Shown: positions 1-7,690 of the stretch, piece after piece
Layout of the letters: every line of letters starts with the position of its first letter
How positions within the stretch are numbered: position 1 is the first letter of the stretch
Assembly (NCBI GenBank): GCA_913774845.1
Contig: CAJYJO010000036.1
Span: forward strand, 1 to 45,846
From: an uncultured Microbacterium sp.
GTDB taxonomy: Bacteria; Actinomycetota; Actinomycetes; Actinomycetales; Microbacteriaceae
Direction of reading: 5' to 3'
Length of the DNA stretch: 45,846 nt
Notes under the pieces: model-generated
Seen by the model: the letters and a program-made list of their open reading frames with translations, nothing else
What the model was told of the DNA's origin: nothing
The model's database searches: none
Translations under genes and position numbers: made by a program

Positions 1-526
1 CGGGGTCGGTGGACACGACGAGGACCTTGCCGCCGCCCGGGTTGGCCTTCTGGATCGCCTCGAACGCCGCCGCTCCGCCGCCTTCGTTGTCGCTGGAGAT
101 CTGCGACACCGCACCGGAGGGGTCCTCGAGCGTGGTGTCGACGAGGACGACCTTGATGCCCGCCGCCTCGGCCGCGGCGATCGGCGCCTGCATGGCGGAC
201 ACGTCGGTGGGGGCGATGAGCAGCGCGTCGGGCTTGGACGCGACGACGGCGTCGACGATCGGCTTCTGCAGGGTGGGGTCGAACTTCTCCGGACCCTGCG
301 TGGTGACGGTCGCGCCTTCCTTCTCGGCCTCGGCCTGGATACCGCACTGCATGGAGATGTAGAACTCATCTCCGGCGACGCCCTGCACGAACGCGATCTT
401 GTATCCGCCGTCGGAGCCGCCCGACGCGCCGCCGGACGAGGCCGAGCCGCCGGAGCAGCCCGCGAGGGTCAGCGTCGCCGCCATGCCGAAGACCGTCAGC
501 GCGGTCGCCTTCTTGTTCCACTTCAT
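1..526 (-). CDS. Sugar ABC transporter substrate-binding lipoprotein (partial, C-terminus off the left edge)
   Basis: Captures a sugar outside the membrane and delivers it to the permease encoded next to it. The visible 175 residues begin with a short basic N-terminus, a hydrophobic stretch and a lipobox LAGC whose Cys is residue 24, so the mature protein is lipid-anchored. A Ser/Gly linker follows, then the start of a periplasmic-binding-protein type 1 (RbsB-like) fold with the segments YKIAFVQGV, DALLIAPTDVSAM and GIKVVLVDTTL. The start codon at 526 lies 62 bp after the permease stop. It is the last gene of the minus-strand operon. The sugar cannot be read from the fragment; the neighbours favour a pentose, fructose or a pentitol. 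Confidence 0.9.
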   Translation of the reverse strand, partial: MKWNKKATALTVFGMAATLTLAGCSGGSASSGGASGGSDGGYKIAFVQGVAGDEFYISMQCGIQAEAEKEGATVTTQGPEKFDPTLQKPIVDAVVASKPDALLIAPTDVSAMQAPIAAAEAAGIKVVLVDTTLEDPSGAVSQISSDNEGGGAAAFEAIQKANPGGGKVLVVSTDP

Positions 527-588
527 CGTGATCACCGTTCTTGGTTGTCGGGTTGGTAAGGGGTGGGAGGGAGGGATGCCGCCGCGGC

Positions 589-1674
589 TCAGCCGCGCCG
601 ACCTCCGCTGAGGAACTTTCGCCAGAGGCCCTGCGAGTTGCCGCGGGTGGCGGCCGTGCGGCGCACCTGGTCGACGTACACCGCCGCGATCAGCACGGCG
701 CCCACGGCGACCTGCTGCCAGAAGGGCTGCACGCCGGTGATGACGAAGCCGTTCTGCAGCACCGCGGGGATGAACAGGCCGACGACCGTGCCCATGATCG
801 TGCCGACGCCGCCGAAGAGCGACGTTCCGCCGATGACGACGGCGGCGATGACGTTGAGGTTGGTCTGCGACTGCCCCGCGATCGCGGTGGTCGAGAACTG
901 CGAGAGCGACAGGATGCCGCCGAGCCCGGCCAGGGCGCCGGAGATCGTGTAGATCTTGATCAGCTGCGCGTCGACCTTCACGCCGACCCGGCGGGCGGCG
1001 ATCTCGCTCGAGCCCACGGCCAGCGTGTAGAGGCCGAAGCGGGTGAAGTGCAGCACGATCGCGCCGATCACGACGACGACCAGGGCGATGACGCTGATGA
1101 TCGGGACGGATCCGAAGACGTTGCCGTAGCCGATCGAGACGGTGAGGACCGTGGGCACGTCGCGGATGTCGACGCCGCCGGTGAGGATCTGCGCGAGACC
1201 CAGCGCCATGCCGAGCGAGCCGAGGGTCACGATGAGCGGCGGGATCTTGGCCTTCGCGATGAGGAAGCCGTTCAGCAGGCCCCAGCAGACGCCGCTGAGC
1301 ACCGCGACGACGATGCCGACGATCGCAACCCCCCAGCCCTCGCCCCCCAGAGCCCGCATGACGAGGGCGGAGACGACCCCGGAGAACACCAGCACCGAGC
1401 CGACCGACAGGTCGATACCGGCGGTGATGATGACGTAGGTCATACCCACCGCCAGGACGGCGAGGATCGAGGCGTTCTGGATGATGAGGCGGAAGTTCGT
1501 CCACTGGGCGAACGACTCGGGGGCGATGATGCTGAAGACGATGATGATCGCCAGCAGCACCAGGAGGATCTGGAACGCCTGGGTGCGCAGGACCGCGGCG
1601 ACGGGGTTGGACTTCTTGTTGTCGTCGAACGTGCCGATCGCGACGGTCTCGGTCGGGGGAGTCTTGAGGCTCAC
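589..1674 (-). CDS. RbsC/FrcC-type sugar ABC transporter permease
   Basis: Membrane channel subunit of the sugar importer, 361 residues, the usual size for the RbsC family. A cytoplasmic N-terminus of about 30 residues is followed by eight or more hydrophobic segments. The family hallmark around residues 75-95 (MTYVIITAGIDLSVGSVL) is intact, and the C-terminal part carries the conserved VVIGGTSLFGGVGTIMGT region. Its start overlaps the stop of the upstream ATPase gene by 4 bp (ATGA arrangement), indicating translational coupling. The permease probably works as a homodimer with the ATPase of 1671-2447 and the lipoprotein of 1-526. Confidence 0.93.
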   Translation of the reverse strand: MSLKTPPTETVAIGTFDDNKKSNPVAAVLRTQAFQILLVLLAIIIVFSIIAPESFAQWTNFRLIIQNASILAVLAVGMTYVIITAGIDLSVGSVLVFSGVVSALVMRALGGEGWGVAIVGIVVAVLSGVCWGLLNGFLIAKAKIPPLIVTLGSLGMALGLAQILTGGVDIRDVPTVLTVSIGYGNVFGSVPIISVIALVVVVIGAIVLHFTRFGLYTLAVGSSEIAARRVGVKVDAQLIKIYTISGALAGLGGILSLSQFSTTAIAGQSQTNLNVIAAVVIGGTSLFGGVGTIMGTVVGLFIPAVLQNGFVITGVQPFWQQVAVGAVLIAAVYVDQVRRTAATRGNSQGLWRKFLSGGRRG

Positions 1675-2447
1675 TTCTGGTCGTCCTTCGTGACGGCGCC
1701 GGTCATGAGCCCGACGAGTTCTTCCATGGAGGTGTCCTTCGCGTCGATGTTCGCGACGCGGGTACCCAGGCGCAGCACCTGGATGCGGTCCGACACGTCG
1801 ATGACGTGCGGCATCGAGTGCGAGATGAAGACGACGGCGATGCCCTTGTCGCGCACGCGCCGGATGGTCTCGAGCACGTTCTTCGTCTGACGCACGCCGA
1901 GAGCGGCCGTCGGCTCGTCGAGGAACACCACGCGCGAGGCCCAGTGCACCGCGCGGGCGATCGCGATGGCCTGGCGCTGACCGCCCGACATCTCGCCGAC
2001 CGGGGAGGTGAGCGAGCGCACCGTCGCGCCGAGCTCGTCGAACGCGGCACGGGAGGCCTTCGCCATGTCCTTGGTCTTCATGAACCCGAGCGCGCCCGCG
2101 AGGCCGGGGCGGCGGATCTCGCGTCCGAGGTACATGTTCTGCACCGGGTCGAGGTGCGGAGCGAGCGCGAGGTCCTGATACACCGTCTCGATGCCGAGGC
2201 TCGAGGCGACCTGGGGGTTCGACATGTCGATCGGCTTGCCCTCGAAGAGGATCTCGCCCTCGTCGACGGCGAGGTTGCCCGACAGGGCTTTCACGAGCGT
2301 CGACTTGCCGGCGCCGTTGTCGCCGATGAGGGCGGTGACCTCACCGGGGTAGACCTCGAAGTCCACATTGTTGAGGGCGCGGACGGAACCGAACTGACGC
2401 GACAGGCCGCGCGCCTGCAGCACGGGCATGGTCGTGGTGGTGCTCAT
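1671..2447 (-). CDS. Single-domain sugar ABC transporter ATPase (FrcA-like)
   Basis: Energises the importer. The 258-residue protein has one nucleotide-binding domain: Walker A GDNGAGKST (about residues 42-50), Q-loop VYQDLALAP, signature MSGGQRQAIAIARAV, Walker B VVFLDEPTAALG and H-loop VVFISHSM. RbsA and XylG proteins of this transporter class normally carry two fused domains of about 500 residues; the single domain resembles FrcA of the rhizobial frcBCAK system. The start at 2447 was chosen over a longer open frame because AAGGAG lies 8 bp upstream and family similarity begins at MPVLQARGLSRQFG. It overlaps the upstream kinase gene by 4 bp and the permease by 4 bp. Confidence 0.92.
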   Translation of the reverse strand: MSTTTTMPVLQARGLSRQFGSVRALNNVDFEVYPGEVTALIGDNGAGKSTLVKALSGNLAVDEGEILFEGKPIDMSNPQVASSLGIETVYQDLALAPHLDPVQNMYLGREIRRPGLAGALGFMKTKDMAKASRAAFDELGATVRSLTSPVGEMSGGQRQAIAIARAVHWASRVVFLDEPTAALGVRQTKNVLETIRRVRDKGIAVVFISHSMPHVIDVSDRIQVLRLGTRVANIDAKDTSMEELVGLMTGAVTKDDQK

Positions 2448-3133
2448 GAGGAAGCTCCTTCGTGAGGGCCGACGGGGGCATTGGAGACGGTGACGATCAG
2501 ATCGGCGCGGTGGCGTCCGCGTTCGACGACGAGCGCATTGCGCTCGTCGACCTCGCGGACCCAGGCGACGGCCTCGTCGTGGGGGTGGTTGTGGGACAGG
2601 CGGCGGGCGATGAGTCGCTCGCGGCGGGCGTGCGCCTCGATGTCGAGGAACCACACCTCGTCGAGGCGGGAGGCCACGGCATCCCACCCGAACTCGTCGT
2701 GCAACAGGTAGTTGCCCTCGGTGACGACGAGCGGGACGTCGGCGGGGACGAGCACGGCCGAGCCGATCGACTCCTCGAGGCTGCGGTCGAAGCGCGGGGC
2801 GTAGACGGTGTGTCCGGCCCGGATGCGATCGAGCAGGGCGACGTAGCCGTCGACGTCGAAGGTGTCGGGGGCGCCCTTGCGGTCACGCCGGCCGAGGCGC
2901 ACGAGCTCCTCGTTGGCGAGGTGGAAGCCGTCCATGCCGACCAGGACGGCGTCGGCGCCCAGAGCGGCCAGGAGGGCGTCGCTCACGGTGGACTTGCCCG
3001 CACCCGGGGTTCCGCACAGCCCCAGGATGCGGCGTTCGCCGGCCGCGACCAGGCTCCGCGCACGGTCGACGAGGTCGTCGAGGTGCACGGTCGCGGCGGT
3101 GGTCGGCGCGGCGTTCTCCGAGGTGTGGGTCAC
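2444..3133 (-). CDS. P-loop kinase of the uridine kinase/phosphoribulokinase-like family (FrcK-like)
   Basis: First gene of the sugar-transport operon. It carries Walker A GTPGAGKST at about residues 41-49, the segment GMDGFHLANEEL typical of bacterial uridine kinase/pantothenate kinase relatives, and TEGNYLL near a Walker B strand. A GTG start at 3133 gives 229 residues and has GGAAGGA 10 bp upstream; an ATG at 3163 would add ten residues without a comparable ribosome site. Members of this family next to single-ATPase sugar transporters (rhizobial FrcK) are thought to phosphorylate or sense the incoming sugar. The substrate is not known. The gene end overlaps the ATPase start, so all four genes form one transcript. 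Confidence 0.8.
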   Translation of the reverse strand: MTHTSENAAPTTAATVHLDDLVDRARSLVAAGERRILGLCGTPGAGKSTVSDALLAALGADAVLVGMDGFHLANEELVRLGRRDRKGAPDTFDVDGYVALLDRIRAGHTVYAPRFDRSLEESIGSAVLVPADVPLVVTEGNYLLHDEFGWDAVASRLDEVWFLDIEAHARRERLIARRLSHNHPHDEAVAWVREVDERNALVVERGRHRADLIVTVSNAPVGPHEGASS

Positions 3134-3239
3134 GGCGGTGTGGTCCTTCCGGGGACGCCGCACGTCGGAGTGCTGCGTCGATGAAGCGGTACCGACGAGG
3201 GGTCTCGCCGGTCGAACTCCGGTTACGGTAAGCCCACCG

Positions 3240-3253
3240 TGACACCGGTGTCA
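3240..3253. promoter_or_regulatory. LacI-family operator 1
   Basis: TGACACCGGTGTCA is a perfect 14-bp palindrome with the central CG step typical of LacI/GalR operators. It lies in the 236-bp divergent region between the transport operon start (3133) and the dehydrogenase start (3370), where a repressor could control both directions. Confidence 0.6.
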
Positions 3254-3274
3254 ACACTCCGGAGCAATTCGTCA

Positions 3275-3288
3275 TGACACCGAAGTCA
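3275..3288. promoter_or_regulatory. LacI-family operator 2
   Basis: TGACACCGAAGTCA matches the palindrome at 3240 at 12 of 14 positions and sits 35 bp away, between three and three and a half helical turns. Paired sites of this kind often allow cooperative binding or looping. The cognate repressor is not identified; the LacI protein at 12152 is one candidate. Confidence 0.5.
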
Positions 3289-3369
3289 TCCGCGTGATTC
3301 TGTGGTTATCATGGGCCGCGACGACACTGCCGTCGTCCTCGACTCCCGGACCCGCGAAAGAGCCCACCC

Positions 3370-4098
3370 ATGACCGAATTCACCGACCGCACCATCCTCG
3401 TCACCGGAGCCGGTGGCGGCATCGGCGGGGCGACCGTGCGCCACCTCGTCGCCGCCGGGGCGACCGTCCTCGCCGCCGGACGCACCGCCGACAGCGTCGC
3501 CGCGATCGCCGAGGAGACGGGCGCGGAGCCCGTCGTCTTCGATCTCGAGTCCGAGGACGAGATCCGCAGCGCGATCGAAGGCCGCGACCTCTACGGCGTC
3601 GTCAACTGCGGAGGCTGGGGCGGTGAGATCGCGACCCCCATGGAGACCGACATCGACGTCTTCGACAAGGTCATGAGTATCAACGCCCGCGGCTCCCTGC
3701 TGGTGACCAAGTACGCCTCGCGCGAGATGATCCGCGTCGGCAAGGGTGGTGCGATCGTCAACGTCTCGAGCCAGGCCAGCCTCGTCGCCCTCACCGGCCA
3801 CATCTCGTACGGCTCGTCGAAGGCGGCGCTCGACAACATCACGCGCGTCTCGGCCCTCGAGCTCGGCGGCTACGGCATCCGCGTGAACAGCGTGAACCCC
3901 ACGGTCGTCATGACGCCCATGTCGGCCTGGTACTGGGGGCGCCCCGACATCGAGGGCCCCTTCCTCGAGGCGATGCCGCTGCACAAGTGGGCCACCGAAG
4001 ACGACATCGCGGCCCCGATCGTGTTCCTGCTCAGCGACGGCGCCGGCATGATCTCCGGTGTCTCGCTCCCGATCGACGGCGGCTACTCCAGCCGCTGA
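3370..4098 (+). CDS. Short-chain dehydrogenase/reductase, L-xylulose reductase-like
   Basis: NAD(P)-dependent oxidoreductase of 242 residues with the classical SDR layout. The cofactor motif TGAGGGIG is at residues 12-19, the catalytic Ser134 lies in NVSSQAS, and Tyr147 and Lys151 form the YxxxK pair. The segment RVNSVNPTVVMTPMS and the C-terminal GVSLPIDGGY closely follow animal and bacterial L-xylulose/dicarbonyl reductases (DCXR), which interconvert L-xylulose and xylitol. That fits the alditol oxidase just downstream and the xylose genes further right. It is divergent from the sugar importer, with two LacI-type operators between. The exact polyol is inferred, not shown. Confidence 0.85.
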   Translation: MTEFTDRTILVTGAGGGIGGATVRHLVAAGATVLAAGRTADSVAAIAEETGAEPVVFDLESEDEIRSAIEGRDLYGVVNCGGWGGEIATPMETDIDVFDKVMSINARGSLLVTKYASREMIRVGKGGAIVNVSSQASLVALTGHISYGSSKAALDNITRVSALELGGYGIRVNSVNPTVVMTPMSAWYWGRPDIEGPFLEAMPLHKWATEDDIAAPIVFLLSDGAGMISGVSLPIDGGYSSR

Positions 4099-4355
4099 TC
4101 CCGGATGCCGCGGCGGCGGCGCGGCCACTCGGGCGTGCTCCGCGGTGGGGCCTGGCGGGGCGCCCTGCGGGGTGCCGTGCGGGCGGGGTCGGGCTCGGCC
4201 GGGTGTCCCCACAACCTCGGCGATCTAGGCCGGGTCTGTGGCACCCGGGGGTGTGCGGCTGAGGTCGTGCGGATCGCGGAGTTCGTGTCGCGGTTCGGGA
4301 TGCCGAGGGCGGGGCCGGCCGTGGCGGCAGGGACGACCGAGTCGCGGCGAGCGGG

Positions 4356-5603
4356 CTACAGGCCCAGCGTGCGCTCCAGGAAGGCGTTGCGGAAGACGCC
4401 CCGCGGGTCGGCCTCGCGGGCGGCGGCGAGGAAGTCCTCGGCCCGAGGGAGAGTGGCGCGGACGGCCTCGCCGGGCATGGTGAACGCCTTGCCCCAGTGC
4501 GGGCGCACGTCGAACGGTGCGAGAGCGGCCTCGATGTGCGGCAGCACCGCGAGCACGCCCTCGGTGTCGTTGCGCCAGGTGAAATGGATCGCGAGGACGT
4601 CGCGCTGGTACGCGGGGCTCATCCAGAGGCCGTCGGCGGCGACGGTGCGCAGCTCGGTCACCAGCAGCTGCGCGTCGAACGCGGGGGCGATCGCACGGAC
4701 CGCGGCGAGGGCGTCGCGCGCGGCGGTGAAGGGCACGAAGTACTCGGACTGGATCTCGTCGCCGTCGCTCGGGAGCGCGTCGGCGCGGAAGTGCGGGAGC
4801 CGCGTGTGCCACGGTCCGACGGTGCCGCGCGGGGTCGTGTTGTCGACCGTGCGGATGCGCCCGAGGTGGATGTCGTCCCCGACCGGTCGGCCGCCGAGAT
4901 CCTCGACCCACTCGGGTGCTCCGGCGTCGCTCTTGGCCCAGACCAGATCGTGCGCCGGGTCGCCCCACGTCGTGAAGACGCTGACGCTGCGCGACCCGCC
5001 GAACACCCGCTCGGGGTCGCCCGCGATGTCGCCCCAGGCCACGCCGGTATAGGCCTGCTGCGTGACCTCGTAGGTCGGCTCGGTCTGCAGCTCGACGGCG
5101 GTGACGACCCCGAGAGCGCCGAGGCTGAGGGCGGCCGCGCCGAACCACTCGTGCGTCTCGTCGATGCGGTGCGCGCGGCCGTCGGCATCCATGATCTCGA
5201 CGGCCCGCACCGCGCTCGAGAGGTTCCCGTTGCGCACGCCCGATCCGTGCGTTCCGGTGGCGGTGGCGCCCGCGGCCGAGATGTGCGGGAGCGAGCCGAG
5301 GTTGTGCAGCGCCCGGCCCCGCGCCTCGATCACCGGAGCGAGCTGCGCGAAGGTCACGAGCCCCTCGACCCGCACGCGGTCACCGACGAGGTCGACGCGC
5401 GTCGGCATCCGCTCGAGCGACACGAGAGCCGCCGCGGAGTCGGCGATGTCGTTGAACGTGTGGCGGGTCGCCTGCACGCGCAGGGAGTCGGCGGATGCCA
5501 CGACCTCGGCGAGTTCGTCGAGGTCGGCGGGCAGCAGCACCTCGGTGGCGCGATAGCGATGGTTGCCCGACCAGGTGGCTCCGGCGGCACGTGTCTCGGT
5601 CAT
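4356..5603 (-). CDS. Alditol oxidase (xylitol/sorbitol oxidase, VAO-type flavoprotein)
   Basis: Oxidises the terminal CH2OH of sugar alcohols such as xylitol to the aldose, using O2 and releasing H2O2. The 415-residue protein matches the length and order of Streptomyces AldO. His48 in ATRHTFND is the expected site of covalent FAD attachment. SLPHISAAGATATGTHGSG is the FAD-binding core, and TELRTVAADGLWMSPAY and PHWGKAFTMP hold the Glu, Arg and Lys that line the alditol site in AldO. The start at 5603 has AGGAG 8 bp upstream; the longer open frame runs through low-complexity DNA and is rejected. It is convergent with the L-xylulose-reductase-like gene. Its product from xylitol, D-xylose, is the substrate of XylA at 9025. 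Confidence 0.9.
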   Translation of the reverse strand: MTETRAAGATWSGNHRYRATEVLLPADLDELAEVVASADSLRVQATRHTFNDIADSAAALVSLERMPTRVDLVGDRVRVEGLVTFAQLAPVIEARGRALHNLGSLPHISAAGATATGTHGSGVRNGNLSSAVRAVEIMDADGRAHRIDETHEWFGAAALSLGALGVVTAVELQTEPTYEVTQQAYTGVAWGDIAGDPERVFGGSRSVSVFTTWGDPAHDLVWAKSDAGAPEWVEDLGGRPVGDDIHLGRIRTVDNTTPRGTVGPWHTRLPHFRADALPSDGDEIQSEYFVPFTAARDALAAVRAIAPAFDAQLLVTELRTVAADGLWMSPAYQRDVLAIHFTWRNDTEGVLAVLPHIEAALAPFDVRPHWGKAFTMPGEAVRATLPRAEDFLAAAREADPRGVFRNAFLERTLGL

Positions 5604-5751
5604 CGGTTCTCCTCGCATCGACGGGTCCATCCTGCCCTGCCCCACCGACATCGGGGTCGAGTCGGGCCGGGAAGAGACGGTGACGGGAGGGGAATACGCG
5701 GAGGGAGGATGCCGGAGCGCGGAGCGCCCTCCGCCGCCCGATTCTCCTCCG

Positions 5752-5860
5752 CTCCCGGCCCGGCCCGGCCCGGCCCCGCCCGGCCCGGCCCCAGCCCCAG
5801 CCCCAGCCCGGCCTCGACCCGAGCCCCGGCCCTGGCCCCAGCCCGGCCCCACCCCCGCCC
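5752..5860. repeat. Low-complexity CCCGG/CAGCCC tract
   Basis: About 110 bp made of short imperfect repeats of CGGCC and CAGCCC. It fills most of the 258-bp spacer between the alditol oxidase start and the ROK regulator stop. Strand-slippage expansion is the simplest explanation. No gene or clear terminator is seen here. Confidence 0.7.
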
Positions 5861-5861
5861 C

Positions 5862-7022
5862 TCAGCGCGCCGAGAACAGCGCGGCCTCGAAGACGGCCTC
5901 GGCGGCCCCGACCAGCAGGCGGTTCTCGCCGAGTTCGGCGACGGCCAGCCGGAGCCCCTCGGCGCACGCGGGGACCGTCTGCGCGCGGACGGCCCGGTCG
6001 AGGCCGTCGAGGTCGAGCTCGGCGAGGGCGGCGAGGAAACCGCCCAGGACGATCACCGCGGGGTTCATGACGTTCGCCGCGTTGGCGAGAGCGGTCGCGA
6101 GGATGCGCCGCTGCCTGTCGGTCTCGGCCCGCACCGCGGCGTCGGTGCTGCGGGCGAGGGCCGCTCCGAGAGCGGAGTCGTCGCGCGGCGGCCCGCCGAC
6201 GACGTCGAGGAGCAGCGCTCTGCTCACTTCGTCCTCCAAGACGCCGTCCGCGGCGCGTCGATCGCCCGGTTCGGCGATGCCGGGGCGGTTCTGACCGAAC
6301 TCCCCGGCGTATCCACCCGCGCCCCCCAGCGGAGTTCCGCCGACGATCACGGCACCGCCGATACCGCTGGCTCCGCCGTTGAGATAGACGACGTCGTGCG
6401 CCCCGCGCGCGGCGCCGAACAGGTGCTCGGCGACCGCCCCGAGCGTCGCGTCGTTGGCGACGTGGGCGGTGAGGCCAGTGGCATCCGTCACGAGATCCGC
6501 CAGGGCGGCGTCCTGCCATCCGAGGTGGGGTGCCTCGCGGACGAGGCCGTCGGACGCCCGCACGGGGCCCGGCACCGCGACGCCCACACCGATCAGACGC
6601 GTCTCCGCGAGAACACCGCTGCGCCATCGATCCAGATGGATGCCGACCAGCTCGGCCGTGCGCTCGGGGGTGAGCAGCGTCGACTGCTCGAGGCGTTCGC
6701 GCGCCACGATCGACCCGTCGAGGGCGACCGCCCCGATGTCGAGAGCGTCGACCTCGGGGTTCACGGCGACGGCGATGACGCGCGGGTCGGGTTCGACGAT
6801 GGGGGAGGGGCGCCCGACGCGCCCCTGCGCTTCGGAGGCGCGCTCGACCACGAGCCCCGCGCGCTGCAGCTCGCCTACGAGGTCGGCGATCGTCGACCGG
6901 TTCAGCCCCGTCGTCTCGGTGAGCGCGGCGCGTGTGCGCGGACCCTCACGGTGCACGGTGCGCAGCACGAGCGACAGGTTGGCGCGGCGCATGCCGTCGC
7001 CTCGAGTGCCCGCGGTGACCAT
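5862..7022 (-). CDS. ROK-family transcriptional regulator (XylR/NagC-like)
   Basis: Likely sugar-responsive repressor, 386 residues. Residues about 15-70 form a winged helix-turn-helix (TRAALTETTGLNRSTIADLVGELQ). The rest is a sugar-kinase-like ROK domain with GVGVAVPGPV, VANDATLGAVAEHLFG and YLNGGASGIGG. The usual zinc motif of ROK proteins (H followed by a CxCGxxGC cluster) is absent: the corresponding stretch after GGYAGEFGQNRPG has no cysteine. The start at 7022 fits the N-terminal MRRANLSLVLR of the family; longer starts add unrelated sequence. Its position among alditol oxidase, xylA and xylB makes it a candidate regulator of xylose or xylitol genes. Confidence 0.88.
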   Translation of the reverse strand: MVTAGTRGDGMRRANLSLVLRTVHREGPRTRAALTETTGLNRSTIADLVGELQRAGLVVERASEAQGRVGRPSPIVEPDPRVIAVAVNPEVDALDIGAVALDGSIVARERLEQSTLLTPERTAELVGIHLDRWRSGVLAETRLIGVGVAVPGPVRASDGLVREAPHLGWQDAALADLVTDATGLTAHVANDATLGAVAEHLFGAARGAHDVVYLNGGASGIGGAVIVGGTPLGGAGGYAGEFGQNRPGIAEPGDRRAADGVLEDEVSRALLLDVVGGPPRDDSALGAALARSTDAAVRAETDRQRRILATALANAANVMNPAVIVLGGFLAALAELDLDGLDRAVRAQTVPACAEGLRLAVAELGENRLLVGAAEAVFEAALFSAR

Positions 7023-7089
7023 CCGACCACTGTGCCACGGCTGAGTCGATTCCCACCCCGGGCAGATGCGACGGTGCCAGGATCGACGT

Positions 7090-7575
7090 ATGGACCTCTC
7101 CGGCATCCCGATCACAACCATCCGCGGCGAAGAGACGACCTTCGGTGCCTTGACCGACGGCAAGGCGGCCCTCGTCGTTAACGTCGCCTCGCGCTGCGGC
7201 CTCGCCGGCCAGTACGAGACCCTCGAGGCGCTGCACAAGACCTACGGGGACCGCGGATTCACCGTGATCGGCTTCCCCAGCAACCAGTTCCTGCAGGAGC
7301 TCAGCGACGAGGACAAGATCGCCGAGTACTGCTCCGCGACGTGGGGCGTGACCTTCCCGATGTCCGAGAAGGTGAAGATCAACGGGCGCAACGCGCATCC
7401 GCTGTACAAGGAGCTCACGACGACCCCGGATGCCGAGGGCAAGACGGGCCGTATCTCGTGGAACTTCGAGAAGTTCGTCGTCGCCCCCGACGGCCGGGTG
7501 ACCCGCTTCAGCCCGCGGACGCTGCCCGACGCCCCCGAGGTCATCGCCGCGATCGAGGACGCGCTCCCGCGCTGA
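7090..7575 (+). CDS. Glutathione peroxidase family protein (Cys-type thiol peroxidase)
   Basis: Reduces H2O2 and organic hydroperoxides with thiols, probably thioredoxin or mycothiol-linked in an actinobacterium. It is 161 residues, the standard bacterial length. Peroxidatic Cys36 is in ASRCGLAGQY, Gln66 in PSNQF, and Trp124/Asn125 in SWNFEKF complete the catalytic set. Cys81 in EYCSATWGVTFP is at the usual resolving position of CysGPx enzymes. The start at 7090 follows AGGA; an upstream in-frame ATG at 7066 lies before family similarity. The neighbouring H2O2-forming alditol oxidase gives it a plausible local job, though co-regulation is not shown. Confidence 0.93.
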   Translation: MDLSGIPITTIRGEETTFGALTDGKAALVVNVASRCGLAGQYETLEALHKTYGDRGFTVIGFPSNQFLQELSDEDKIAEYCSATWGVTFPMSEKVKINGRNAHPLYKELTTTPDAEGKTGRISWNFEKFVVAPDGRVTRFSPRTLPDAPEVIAAIEDALPR

Positions 7576-7690
7576 CCGCGGGCGCGGTCCGGCTTCGGCT
7601 GGACCTGCCGTCGCGACACTCGACCGGCTCTGCGGCGGTGTCGGAGGTGTGTTCTAACCTGAGCGGCATCCGATCAGTGAAGGAGTCACC

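Noticed and set aside
541-1890. 449-codon open frame antisense to the permease gene
   Set aside because: Shadow of a high-GC gene; composition is Asp/Arg/Gly-rich with no family pattern, while the minus-strand permease is unmistakable.
4497-7181. 894-codon open frame antisense to alditol oxidase and the ROK gene
   Set aside because: Runs through two recognised genes and a low-complexity spacer; shadow frame.
7574-7589. GACCGC/GCGGTC hairpin after the glutathione peroxidase gene as a terminator
   Set aside because: Only a 6-bp stem with no T-tract; such stems are common by chance at this GC content.
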